Shown here one piece after another: positions 1 through 7,505 of a stretch of 36,376 nucleotides of DNA. The translations under genes and the position numbers were made by a program. The notes under the pieces were generated by a model. It was not told the origin of the DNA, searched no databases, and worked only from the letters and a program-made list of their open reading frames with translations. Source of the stretch: Gemmatimonadota bacterium (GTDB lineage: Bacteria > Latescibacterota > UBA2968 > UBA8231); assembly GCA_009841115.1 (NCBI GenBank), contig VXML01000043.1:1-36376 (forward strand). Reading direction: 5' to 3'. How positions within the stretch are numbered: the first letter of the stretch is position 1; every line of letters begins with the position of its first letter.

Positions 1-109
1 CATGATCATCATGGTGGTCAGGATCGACGGGATTGTCGTCGTCGCCGCAGCTAGCCATAAACAGAGCCAAGGCGAAAATGCTCAAGGCAGACATATTTCT
101 TTTAAACAT
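1..109 (-). CDS. N-terminal part of a His/Asp-rich lipoprotein (3' end outside window)
   Basis: Reading the minus strand from an ATG at 109 gives 36 codons before the window edge. They encode a short basic start (MFKRN), a hydrophobic core and a lipobox-like MASC, so the cysteine at about residue 21 should become the lipidated N-terminus. The mature part begins GDDDNPVDP and continues with alternating His and Asp (DHHDDH), typical of a metal-binding surface. A GGAG lies 9 nt before the ATG. The next gene upstream on this strand is a small membrane protein, and the divergent genes are a Cu/Zn permease and a ZIP transporter, so a periplasmic metal-binding role is a reasonable inference. The C-terminal domain is not visible, so the family is unknown. 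Confidence 0.7.
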   Translation of the reverse strand, partial: MFKRNMSALSIFALALFMASCGDDDNPVDPDHHDDH

Positions 110-244
110 GGTGCTAGTCTCCAATGGTTTGGTCGTCCATGCACACTTTCCTAGGCTTGCGCACAAGACGGGAGGTTAATGGTACGCGAATTGGATCTGG
201 AGAGAGACACCCACGCACTAAGGCGTTTTACCAGCGTGGATGCA

Positions 245-559
245 CTAGCACCGGGGCGGGCCTCGGTTGAGGTGGGTAAAACGAGGAGAAAAAAGAGGTA
301 ACAGTACTGTGCGCGGCGCGGATGGGCTTGACTCAGAGGCATTCAGCACCACGAGCGCGAGTGCCAAACCCCAAAAAAGGAGCGCTAGACCGCTCTGCAA
401 CAGGTAAGCTGGGCAATTCTCAGGCTCGACGTGGCTCTCGTGGAAAAGCTGATGGCTGAAGGGCAGACCGCCGATTACAGCCGCAAAGAGCACGGTCAGC
501 GCCAGCAAGGCCAGCGCGGACGGCGAGCCTATCGAGACATCCGCTTTGCGCGTTAGCAT
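245..559 (-). CDS. Small two-helix membrane protein, unknown function
   Basis: This 104-residue frame has two clear hydrophobic stretches (about residues 14-33 and 53-72). They are separated by a short loop with His, Glu and one Cys (HQLFHESHVEPENCP), which could bind a metal ion. The C-terminus is polar and Pro/Arg-rich. I do not recognise the family. The hydrophobic pattern, the position between a metal-type lipoprotein and a metal permease, and the lack of a better competing frame suggest it is real. The start is weakly supported, since AAAGG sits only about 2 nt before the ATG. It lies 135 bp upstream of the lipoprotein on the same strand and may be co-transcribed with it. The 103 bp between its start and the divergent permease must hold both promoters, but I could not identify a convincing Zur or Fur palindrome there. 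Confidence 0.5.
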   Translation of the reverse strand: MLTRKADVSIGSPSALALLALTVLFAAVIGGLPFSHQLFHESHVEPENCPAYLLQSGLALLFWGLALALVVLNASESSPSAPRTVLLPLFSPRFTHLNRGPPRC

Positions 560-662
560 AACCTTTGATTTTAGTGGTCCGGCAGCAAAAACGCAACTTC
601 AACCCCAGCGGCCACCCTGATCGAGGCTTGCCCTTTCTAGGCAATGTTTCCTTCTTATCACG

Positions 663-1901
663 ATGACCTTTGAATCTCTTGGGATATTAACCAGTTTTTT
701 TGCCTTTCTCTGGTCCTCCTTTCTGCTGCTAGCCCCCATGCTTCTGCTGGGGCTCCTCCTCTCCGGCCTGATTCATGTGTTTATCTCCCGTCAGGCCATT
801 CTCCGCTGGCTCCGCGACGACAGTCTAAAATCCGTGACCGTGAGTTCGGCCATTGGCGTACCCGTGCCGCTGTGCAGTTGTTCGGTCGTGCCCGTGGTGG
901 CCGAGATGCACAATAAGGGGGCGTCCCGTTCGTCCTGCATGTCCTTCCTGATCACCGCGCCGGAGACAGGTGCAGATTCAATTTTGGTCACCAACGCCTT
1001 TTTCGGACCCATTGTTGCCATCGTCCGGCCTGTCATCAGCTTCATCACCGCGGTCGTCGCAGGCATCTTCTGTATTGGTCTCATAAGAGACGACCGAGAT
1101 GAAGCCGAGGCAAGCGACCACGATCACTGCCATGACTGTGAGCACGATCATCACCAATCCCTCATAGCTGACAGAGATGATTGCTACGTCAGTCCCTCAC
1201 AACTGAAGGTTTTACTAGTCAATTGGTTGAAGGGAATCGCTGGCCGACAATCCACCGCAGAAGTCCCCACCGACAATCAAGGTCTTGACCTTATAAAGCT
1301 GATCAAGCACGTCTTTCGCTATGGCTTCATTGAGATCGCCGACGACATTCTCTTTGCGCTGCTGGTGGGGGTCGTGCTGGGCGGCGTGCTCTTTCTGGCG
1401 CTTCCGAGCGATCTGATGGCGCACGAGTATGCCCGCTGGCTGGCCTATCCGGTCATGGTGCTGATCGGCATACCCCTCTACATCTGCGCCTCCGCCAGTA
1501 CTCCGATCGCCGCCGCGCTCGTTGCCAAAGGGGTCAGCCCCGGCGCGGCGCTGATTTTCCTCATGACGGGACCGGCCACCAACACGGGCACCATCGCCAT
1601 CATCGTCAGCCAATTCGGCTCCCGCTTCGCATCTATTTACGTCGCCGCAGTCATCGCGGTTACAGTCGTCCTCGGCATCGCCATCGATGCGCTGCTTCTC
1701 GCGGCTGGTCTGGCGATTTCCGTAAACCTCGATGCCTCCCATGCGCCGGCTATTCAACTCCTGCAATGGGGCAGCGCTTTGCTCCTCATCGTCCTGATCG
1801 TCTGGCGCTTCCAAGCCGGTGCCCTGCGCCGTGGCTACGAGGATATGCTGCTCAATCTTCGTTTTTGGTCCAGCACGGGCGATAGGAGTGGAAGCACCTG
1901 A
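663..1901 (+). CDS. SO_0444-family Cu/Zn efflux permease
   Basis: A 412-residue polytopic membrane protein. It carries the hallmark PLCSCSVVPV (Cys71 and Cys73) in the first half and a matching TGPATNTG motif in the second half, as in the DUF318/ArsP-like permease superfamily and its SO_0444 Cu/Zn exporter branch. Between the two halves is a cytosolic loop rich in His, Asp and Cys (about residues 151-165), a likely metal-sensing or metal-delivery segment. The family is known or proposed to export Cu/Zn from the cytoplasm. The substrate here is inferred from family and neighbours. No strong ribosome-binding site precedes the ATG. The gene is divergent from the small membrane protein and lies upstream of a ZIP gene in the same direction. 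Confidence 0.85.
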   Translation: MTFESLGILTSFFAFLWSSFLLLAPMLLLGLLLSGLIHVFISRQAILRWLRDDSLKSVTVSSAIGVPVPLCSCSVVPVVAEMHNKGASRSSCMSFLITAPETGADSILVTNAFFGPIVAIVRPVISFITAVVAGIFCIGLIRDDRDEAEASDHDHCHDCEHDHHQSLIADRDDCYVSPSQLKVLLVNWLKGIAGRQSTAEVPTDNQGLDLIKLIKHVFRYGFIEIADDILFALLVGVVLGGVLFLALPSDLMAHEYARWLAYPVMVLIGIPLYICASASTPIAAALVAKGVSPGAALIFLMTGPATNTGTIAIIVSQFGSRFASIYVAAVIAVTVVLGIAIDALLLAAGLAISVNLDASHAPAIQLLQWGSALLLIVLIVWRFQAGALRRGYEDMLLNLRFWSSTGDRSGST

Positions 1902-1969
1902 TTCGCAGTCGTTTCTTGCTGGGCATCCTCTTCCCAATGCACGACCCGACAGTGCCAAAGGGAGAAGCA

Positions 1970-2023
1970 ATGACGTTACAGGAAGCCGCGATCGTCGGCT
2001 ACCCAGCTAGCTTCCGGTTATAG
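1970..2023 (+). CDS. Possible 17-codon leader ORF upstream of the ZIP gene
   Basis: A short frame starts with ATG at 1970, 5 nt after a good Shine-Dalgarno (GGGAG), and stops with TAG five bases before the ZIP start codon. The peptide would be MTLQEAAIVGYPASFRL. The ZIP gene itself has no recognisable ribosome-binding site, so translation could be handed on from this mini-ORF by coupling. The peptide has no metal-binding residues. This is an inference from spacing alone, and the frame could be fortuitous. Confidence 0.3.
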   Translation: MTLQEAAIVGYPASFRL

Positions 2024-2028
2024 CCATC

Positions 2029-2901
2029 ATGGATACAAACGCTCTACTGGTTTTGTCGGCATACTCAGCCGCCATCTTTGCCGCTTCCCTTCTCGGCGGG
2101 AAACTGGCGGCTTTGGGTACCATGACGCACACGCGCACTCAGATCGTGATGAGTCTTGTGGCCGGCTTCATCCTCGGCGTGGCCATGTTTCACCTTCTAC
2201 CCCACAGCCTCGAGCGCATTTCCGGGACAGGCATTGTAGAAAAAGCCGTGGGATGGATGGTGCTCGGCATGGTCCTGATGATTTTCTTGCTGCGCATCTT
2301 TCACTTTCATCAGCACGATTTCAGCAGTGAGGCGAGCGATCTATATGATGACGATGACCACGATCACGGCCACAGTGTCGTCCATTCGCGGAGTTTGTTC
2401 GGCGTTGCCATAGGCCTAGGGGTACACACCGTGACCGAAGGAATCGCACTGGGTACCATCATGCAGGTAGGGCCGTCGCATGAAGACGGAGTTGCATTGG
2501 CGGGCCTGGGGGTATTTCTCGCCATTCTACTGCACAAGCCGCTCGATGCGTACTCCATTATCGGCATGATGAAGTCCGCCGGTCACAGCCAGCGCGCCCG
2601 GACATGGACCAATGTCGGCTTTGCCATCCTGTGCCCGGTGGTGGCTATAGCGAGCTTTGGAGGTGTGGAATTGCTTGGCCTAGCAGGAGGGGCAACAGTC
2701 GGCTATGTGCTGGCTTTTGCGGCGGGCGCGTTCTTGTGCATTGCCTTGAGCGACCTGCTGCCGGAGATCCATTTCCACAGCCACGATCGCGGCAAGCTCA
2801 TCGTCTCCCTCCTCGTGGGAATCGGCCTCGCCTATGCACTGTACTACGCTGAATCGAGCGCCATCCACGGACATGGCATGGAGACGCACGAAGGGCATTA
2901 G
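2029..2901 (+). CDS. ZIP-family divalent metal transporter
   Basis: A 290-residue membrane protein with the ZIP layout: three N-terminal helices, a His/Asp-rich cytoplasmic loop (about residues 92-119, including DDDDHDHGH), then the metal-site helix HTVTEGIALG (His133, Glu137) and a partner helix with HKPLDA (His169, Asp173). These residues form the binuclear metal site in ZIP proteins. The second helix deviates from the usual HEIP(H/E) pattern. ZIPs move zinc, iron or manganese toward the cytoplasm. The gene lies 127 bp downstream of a predicted Cu/Zn exporter, so the pair may balance zinc, although either transporter may have a different substrate. Its TAG directly abuts the stop of the convergent oxidoreductase gene. 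Confidence 0.85.
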   Translation: MDTNALLVLSAYSAAIFAASLLGGKLAALGTMTHTRTQIVMSLVAGFILGVAMFHLLPHSLERISGTGIVEKAVGWMVLGMVLMIFLLRIFHFHQHDFSSEASDLYDDDDHDHGHSVVHSRSLFGVAIGLGVHTVTEGIALGTIMQVGPSHEDGVALAGLGVFLAILLHKPLDAYSIIGMMKSAGHSQRARTWTNVGFAILCPVVAIASFGGVELLGLAGGATVGYVLAFAAGAFLCIALSDLLPEIHFHSHDRGKLIVSLLVGIGLAYALYYAESSAIHGHGMETHEGH

Positions 2902-3912
2902 CTATATGCCCACCTTCTCCCCCGTCTTCACCGACTCAATTCCCTTCAAACACAGCAGCAGCGAGTTCCGCGCGCTCTGACCGCCTATCTCCTGCGACGC
3001 CCTGCCCTGCGCGATCGCATCCACCGCTTCCTGCAACTCGCCGACGAAACCGTCCTCGCCCGGCAGGGATGGCGTACTGACTTCGCCGTCCTTGGTCAAC
3101 AGTTGCGGCGGCTGGCCCCAAGACGAGTTGTACTTGAGCGTGGCCTCATCAAAATACACGTCGTAACCGTGCTCAAAGGGACAGCCCTGTTGCGCCAACC
3201 AGCCACCTTCGGCACTGATGGCCATTGAGCCGTCGTACTGGTAGTGGGTGTTGATGTACTCGACTGTCTCGCCCCGACCAATGTATCCTTGCGAGCTGAC
3301 CGCAGTGGGCATTCCGAACAAAAACTGCACGAAGTCTGCGTCGTGGATGTGCAGGTCGATTGCTGGACCGCCAGTGCGCTCCAAGTCTTCTGGTGCCCAC
3401 CATGCCGGGCGCGAGATGATGCGCTTGAAATGAGCGGCTAGCACGGGGCCGTGTTCCGCGTTGGCGACGAGCCGTTTGATCAGCCGGAATTCTGGAAAAT
3501 ACCGCAGCACGTGGGCAACCATAAACTGCCGCTGATGCTCCGCGGCCACCGCCACGATCCGATCAGCGTCGTCCAAGGCCAATGCAATGGGCTTTTCCAA
3601 TAGCACGTGCTTACCCGCGGCTAGTACGCGGATGCTGGTCTCGACGTGCATCGTCGTCGGCAGACAGATATCCACCAAGTCGATCTCCCCATCGGCGAGC
3701 AGTTCGTCCAATGTTTCATAGCACCGTATGCCCGACAAGTCCTGCACCCCCCCGCTGTCGCCAAAATTGCCCTGAATGTCGCGCCAATCCCCCGCGCGCT
3801 TTTTGGGGTCGCGGGAGACGATGGCTGCAACTTGGCCCCCGTTGACTTGGGCCATAGCCTTGTAGTGAGTCATACCCATGAAACCGATGCCGACAATGCC
3901 GATATTGACCAT
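2902..3912 (-). CDS. Gfo/Idh/MocA-family NAD(P)-dependent oxidoreductase
   Basis: This 336-residue protein has an N-terminal Rossmann domain with an intact dinucleotide loop (GIVGIGFMG, about residues 5-13) and the family EKP motif (LLEKPIAL). The C-terminal alpha/beta domain contains GGPAIDLHIHDADF, which supplies the usual catalytic Asp/His of inositol- and sugar-dehydrogenase-type members. These enzymes oxidise or reduce a sugar, inositol or related polyol at a hydroxyl carbon; the substrate cannot be read from the sequence. A textbook Shine-Dalgarno (AAGGAGGG) lies about 5 nt before the ATG. The gene is convergent with the ZIP gene and has no close partner on its strand; the next minus-strand gene upstream is the AAA ATPase, 73 bp away. 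Confidence 0.9.
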   Translation of the reverse strand: MVNIGIVGIGFMGMTHYKAMAQVNGGQVAAIVSRDPKKRAGDWRDIQGNFGDSGGVQDLSGIRCYETLDELLADGEIDLVDICLPTTMHVETSIRVLAAGKHVLLEKPIALALDDADRIVAVAAEHQRQFMVAHVLRYFPEFRLIKRLVANAEHGPVLAAHFKRIISRPAWWAPEDLERTGGPAIDLHIHDADFVQFLFGMPTAVSSQGYIGRGETVEYINTHYQYDGSMAISAEGGWLAQQGCPFEHGYDVYFDEATLKYNSSWGQPPQLLTKDGEVSTPSLPGEDGFVGELQEAVDAIAQGRASQEIGGQSARNSLLLCLKGIESVKTGEKVGI

Positions 3913-3985
3913 TATTCCCTCCTTGTGTGGAATCGCTAGGATAGGCTTGGGGGCCGACTGCTGTCAAGCTAACCCTTAGGCGACG

Positions 3986-5293
3986 CTACAGATCGCGCAA
4001 GTGCTGTGCGTAATACAACGGCCAGGTCTCAATTAGACCTTCTCCCTCACCACCAGGACCGCCGATGAGTTTAATCGCGCTCCGCGGCTGGTAGCGCTCC
4101 ACGTAGGACCGCAAGCTGCGAGCGCGGGTGCGGGTACCGCTTTTTACCTCGACAGGGATAACTTCTCCATCGCGGTCGCGATGGAGAAATTCCACTTGGG
4201 CATCGCCCTGTTCCCAACCAAAGGTAGGATACGCCACGCGCACGCTCAGTTCGTTCTGGACGAAGTTTTCCGCAATGTAGCCCTTGAAGCTAAGGCTCTG
4301 CGCCTGTTGGTCGGCATATCTCAGCCCGAGCATGTAGCCAAGCAACCCCACATCGAATAAGTAGAGCTTGAAAATGTTCTGCCGCGCCTGTGCCCATAGC
4401 GGGGCTTGGGGTCTTCCCTTAATGGGATAGCACTTCCGTACCAGCTTGGTTGTCTCCAGCCAGTCAATAGGACCGCGCAACTCTTGGTAGCGCCGCTTCC
4501 GCTCGATCACATCCCTGAACCTGAAACGCTTCACGGAGTCGTCCTGGCAGGCGGCCAATTGACCCAGTACGCTCGCAAACACTTCATCAATGTGTTGCGC
4601 GTGTAGCTTGCCAGCATACTTCCCAAAATCGCGTTGGTAGCCCACGACGAGATCGCGATGAACTCGCCCGACCCGCTCAACCCGCTCGCGGATACTGCCC
4701 TCATCTGCAAACCACTCACCTACTGCTTCCGGCATACCGCCGACGAAGTAGTACGCGAGCAAGAAGGACCATAGTTGTTGGTGAACGATCTGCCCGCGCC
4801 GTTGCGCTCGAAATGCCTGCAAAAGCCTTGGCTGCTCGGCGGCCATCAGAAATTCCTCAAAGCACAGCGGGAACAACTCTAACTGCTGGACCTTGCCGAC
4901 CGGAAACGAGTCGAGCAGACCGATATTGGAGCCGGAGGCACAGACGAATGCTTGAGGGAGGTCTTCGGCAAAATACTTGAGCGAATCGACCGCGGCTTGA
5001 CACTCTCCCACCTCGTCGAAGAAGATGAGATCATGCTCCACATCGATGTCCACATTAAAGCGCAGCTCGATATTTGATAGCACGGCCTGCGGGTCGAGAC
5101 TATCAGCGAACAACTCCGCCAGACCTGGCTCCAGCCGGAAGTCGAGTCTATGCACTTGGCGGAACTCCTGCGGTCCGAAAAGCTGTTCGATCAGGTAGGT
5201 CTTGCCGACTTGACGTGCGCCGTCGAGCAATATCGGCTTGCGCGCCGGTTGTCGTTTCCACTCTACCAGATCGTCGATCAATAAGCGTTGCAA
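3986..5293 (-). CDS. AAA-family ATPase with DUF4143 C-terminal region
   Basis: The protein has a Walker A GARQVGKT (residues 25-32 from the chosen start), a Walker B LIFFDE and a CASGSN sensor segment, followed by the DUF4143 region (KLYLFDVGLLGYMLGL). Near the C-terminus is a PD-(D/E)xK-like VEVKSG. This is the common AAA_14/DUF4143 type, a widespread family of uncertain function sometimes associated with mobile or defence genes. I start it at a TTG at 5293, because AGGAG lies 7 nt upstream and the first residues (QRLLIDDLVEW) match the usual family start. The longer frame to 5347 would translate the operator-like repeats and is unlikely. It sits alone between metabolic genes with a distinctly AT-rich upstream region, which could indicate acquisition by transfer. 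Length is 435 residues. Confidence 0.88.
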   Translation of the reverse strand: MQRLLIDDLVEWKRQPARKPILLDGARQVGKTYLIEQLFGPQEFRQVHRLDFRLEPGLAELFADSLDPQAVLSNIELRFNVDIDVEHDLIFFDEVGECQAAVDSLKYFAEDLPQAFVCASGSNIGLLDSFPVGKVQQLELFPLCFEEFLMAAEQPRLLQAFRAQRRGQIVHQQLWSFLLAYYFVGGMPEAVGEWFADEGSIRERVERVGRVHRDLVVGYQRDFGKYAGKLHAQHIDEVFASVLGQLAACQDDSVKRFRFRDVIERKRRYQELRGPIDWLETTKLVRKCYPIKGRPQAPLWAQARQNIFKLYLFDVGLLGYMLGLRYADQQAQSLSFKGYIAENFVQNELSVRVAYPTFGWEQGDAQVEFLHRDRDGEVIPVEVKSGTRTRARSLRSYVERYQPRSAIKLIGGPGGEGEGLIETWPLYYAQHLRDL

Positions 5294-5319
5294 AGAATTA
5301 CTCCTATTCGATGGAGAAA

Positions 5320-5380
5320 CAGCACTTTTATGGAGATAAAAATACAATAAATCAGCATTTTTATGGAGATAAAAGTGCTG
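5320..5380. repeat. Palindromic direct repeats upstream of the AAA ATPase gene
   Basis: On the minus (coding) strand the 16-bp palindrome TTTTATCTCCATAAAA occurs twice, each copy having 6-bp arms around CTCC. The extended copies (23 bp, two or three differences) start at 5320 and 5353, a 33-bp period, about three helical turns. Outer 12-bp arms CAGCACTTTTAT (5320-5331) and its exact inverse (5369-5380) make the whole block nearly symmetric. A partial TCTCCAT lies at 5311-5317, and a related TTTTACCTAAAA lies at about 5394-5405. The block sits just upstream of the ribosome-binding site of the ATPase, so an operator for a dimeric repressor, possibly autoregulation, is the simplest reading. Confidence 0.75.
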
Positions 5381-5449
5381 ATTCCGAACACTTTTTTAGG
5401 TAAAAGGGGAACTCACCCACCCAACTTCACTAATCGCTAAGGCCCCCTT

Positions 5450-5478
5450 TTGGCGATCATCCGCAGGGCTGTTATACT
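5450..5478 (+). promoter_or_regulatory. Candidate sigma-70-type promoter for the coupled Gfo/Idh pair
   Basis: TTGGCG (5450-5455), a 17-bp spacer and TATACT (5473-5478) with an upstream TG (extended -10) form a good vegetative-type promoter. It lies about 55 bp upstream of the ATG at 5536. It points away from the ATPase gene and lies about 70 bp from its repeat block, so the two transcription units could be regulated separately. Confidence 0.5.
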
Positions 5479-5535
5479 ATCTCGCGCGCTGGACAAGCCG
5501 CCAGTGCGTCCTAAATACCAACGAGGAACCATCCC

Positions 5536-6672
5536 ATGCCCAATGAAACCTACGGCATTCTGCTGGTCAGCTTCAGCAAACACAGCCACCAGCAGCACTT
5601 CATCCCCCTATATCAGGCCCATCCCCGCCTGCGCATCATCGGCGTCGCCGACTACCCCGACATCGACCCGGACTTGCGCGCCTACAATCAGCAATGGGCT
5701 GGCCAACTCGGCGTACCTTACTCAGAGAACCTCGACGAGTCCATCGACGATCCGGCCATCGATATCGTCAGCGTCGGCTGCGAGATCGAACGGCGGTCCG
5801 CGCTCATCGTCCGCGCCGCCGAGGCTGGCAAGCACCTGTGGATCGACAAGTTTCCCGGGGCCACTCTCGCCGAGTCCGAAGCGTCCGCAGCCGCGGTCGA
5901 ACGCACCGGCGTCCGGGCGATCATCCCCGGCTACGCCTACGGCACCCTCGCCCAGCACACCCGCCAAGTCCTCGCCAGCGGCGATTTGGGCACCCTGCTC
6001 GGCGTTCACGTCGATGTGATGTTCGGCAAGGGCTGGCCGCGCCCGATAACCCAACGCCGCGCCTTTGTCGCACCCAACGGCCGGTGGAAATATCCCGACA
6101 TCAAAAGAGAGTTGCTGACAGTGGGCGCATACGCCGTCGGCCTAATCCAAGAATGCCTCGGCCCCATCCGCCACATCGTCGGCCACGCTGGGGCTTTCTT
6201 CTTCCCCGAACACGGTGCTCACGGCTGCGACGATTTTGGTTCCCTGACCATGACCGATGCCGACGGCCGCGTGGCAACCTTGTGCGGCGGACGCATCGGC
6301 ACAGCTTCCCATCCCCAAGGAGGACCGTCGCGCGCGTATCTAATCGGCACCCGCCAGAGCGCCACCATAGACGCGAAAAGACCAGCGTTGGACGCTTATC
6401 TGCGCGACTATAGCACCGGCTACGACTATCAGCCCAACCCCCAGGACCCCATGCAGTGGCACGGAGGCCCGCCCGTCCCAACCATCGCCCTATCCGAAGA
6501 CACAGCGGGGCAGGCAGCCGGGCTCGACGATTTAGTTGCGGCTATCGACAACGACCGACCGACCCGCTATGGCGTGCGCCAAGCGCGGGATTTGATGGAA
6601 ATTATCCTCGCTGGCTACCGCGCCGTCGAGTGCAACGCGGCCGTTGACCTGCCGCTGGAGCAAGACTTATGA
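5536..6672 (+). CDS. Divergent Gfo/Idh/MocA-type oxidoreductase
   Basis: This 378-residue protein aligns in outline with Gfo/Idh/MocA dehydrogenases: N-terminal Rossmann-like half, DPAIDIVSVG, EAGKHLWIDKFPGA in place of the EKP motif, then a C-terminal domain beginning near GDLGTLLGVHVDVMFGKG. Two features are unusual. The glycine-rich dinucleotide loop is absent (the first strand reads ILLVSFSKHSHQQHF), and the EKP lysine context is DKF. It may therefore bind cofactor differently or not at all. The ATG is preceded by GAGG at about 9 nt. The last 4 bp overlap the ATG of the next gene (ATGA), which implies translational coupling and probably a physical partnership. Confidence 0.75.
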   Translation: MPNETYGILLVSFSKHSHQQHFIPLYQAHPRLRIIGVADYPDIDPDLRAYNQQWAGQLGVPYSENLDESIDDPAIDIVSVGCEIERRSALIVRAAEAGKHLWIDKFPGATLAESEASAAAVERTGVRAIIPGYAYGTLAQHTRQVLASGDLGTLLGVHVDVMFGKGWPRPITQRRAFVAPNGRWKYPDIKRELLTVGAYAVGLIQECLGPIRHIVGHAGAFFFPEHGAHGCDDFGSLTMTDADGRVATLCGGRIGTASHPQGGPSRAYLIGTRQSATIDAKRPALDAYLRDYSTGYDYQPNPQDPMQWHGGPPVPTIALSEDTAGQAAGLDDLVAAIDNDRPTRYGVRQARDLMEIILAGYRAVECNAAVDLPLEQDL

Positions 6673-7505
6673 CGATCACCCTCAGCGCCCATCCCGCCCT
6701 CAACCCACTCGTCGGCCAACTCGCCGCCGCCCTGCCGATCAAAGGCTTGTACTATCCAGCGCGTCGGAATCCCGGTAGTGATCTACCTTTTTTCAGCGAC
6801 TTGCCGGCCATGCTTCAGGCAACCAGCCCCCGCGTCTGCGCCTTCCTCTCGCCGTATGCAGACCTCCACAACGACGTCCACACCTGCCTCCAAGCTGGCG
6901 TTGCTGTCCTCTGTGCCGGACCCGTGCCCAAGGCCGACCAGCCCATCGCCAGCGGCGGCATCCATCACGGGTCGCCCCTGTTTGCCAAGGCGCAGCAGCA
7001 GCGGCGCAATCCTTCGTTTGCCGAGCCGGTCTATTTGCGCCTCGTGGCCGGTGCCCAGGAGCCGGGATTGCTGCCGGCGTGGTGGGCTATCTGTCGTCAG
7101 CTAGCCTTTGCCAGCGATCTGCTGGACGAGACTCCTGCTCAGGTACATCTCTGTACCAACCGCCACGGCCGCGCCTACCAAGTAACGCTGACCGCCACGG
7201 CTCCTAGCGGCGCGTCGATCCAGCTAGTCGTCGCCCCTCAGCCAGCGCTCGCCGAACTAACCTTATTGGGCCGGGGTGGCGTAATTTCGGCCAGCGCCGC
7301 GCAAAGCGGAATTACCCTAGCCGGCACCAAGGGAACCCACGTCGTACCCGACGCTGCAACTCCCCCTGCCGAACTAGCGTGGTTGCGCGATTTTTTGGAA
7401 AAAGGGAATCCGCCGAGCGAGCACGCAGGAGATGGCGGACAGGCCCTGCTCAGCGGCCTGCGGCGGGCGCTGAGGACGCGCCAACCGGTTTTGGTCAATC
7501 TCTAG
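6669..7505 (+). CDS. Degenerate Gfo/Idh-like partner protein
   Basis: A 278-residue protein whose first half follows the Gfo/Idh Rossmann pattern in a worn form. PRVCAFLSPYADLHNDV matches the usual VVIATPPxxH segment, and GVAVLCAGPVPKA stands where GKHVLCEKPxA normally is, with the EK lost. No dinucleotide-binding glycine loop is evident. The second half is a compact beta-rich domain shorter than a normal Gfo/Idh C-terminal domain. It overlaps the upstream oxidoreductase by 4 bp and has no obvious ribosome-binding site, so it depends on coupling. A non-catalytic or regulatory subunit is my inference. Its stop overlaps the stop of the convergent oxidoreductase gene by three bases. Confidence 0.65.
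   Translation: MTITLSAHPALNPLVGQLAAALPIKGLYYPARRNPGSDLPFFSDLPAMLQATSPRVCAFLSPYADLHNDVHTCLQAGVAVLCAGPVPKADQPIASGGIHHGSPLFAKAQQQRRNPSFAEPVYLRLVAGAQEPGLLPAWWAICRQLAFASDLLDETPAQVHLCTNRHGRAYQVTLTATAPSGASIQLVVAPQPALAELTLLGRGGVISASAAQSGITLAGTKGTHVVPDAATPPAELAWLRDFLEKGNPPSEHAGDGGQALLSGLRRALRTRQPVLVNL

Noticed and set aside
560..662. Zur/Fur box between the divergent metal genes
   Set aside because: I looked for an AT-rich dyad such as TGATAT-type or GATAATGATAATCATTATC-like sites and found none that was convincing.
1215..1970. Open frame of 251 codons on the minus strand
   Set aside because: It is antisense to the Cu/Zn permease, with Arg/Asp-rich low-complexity composition typical of shadows of membrane proteins.
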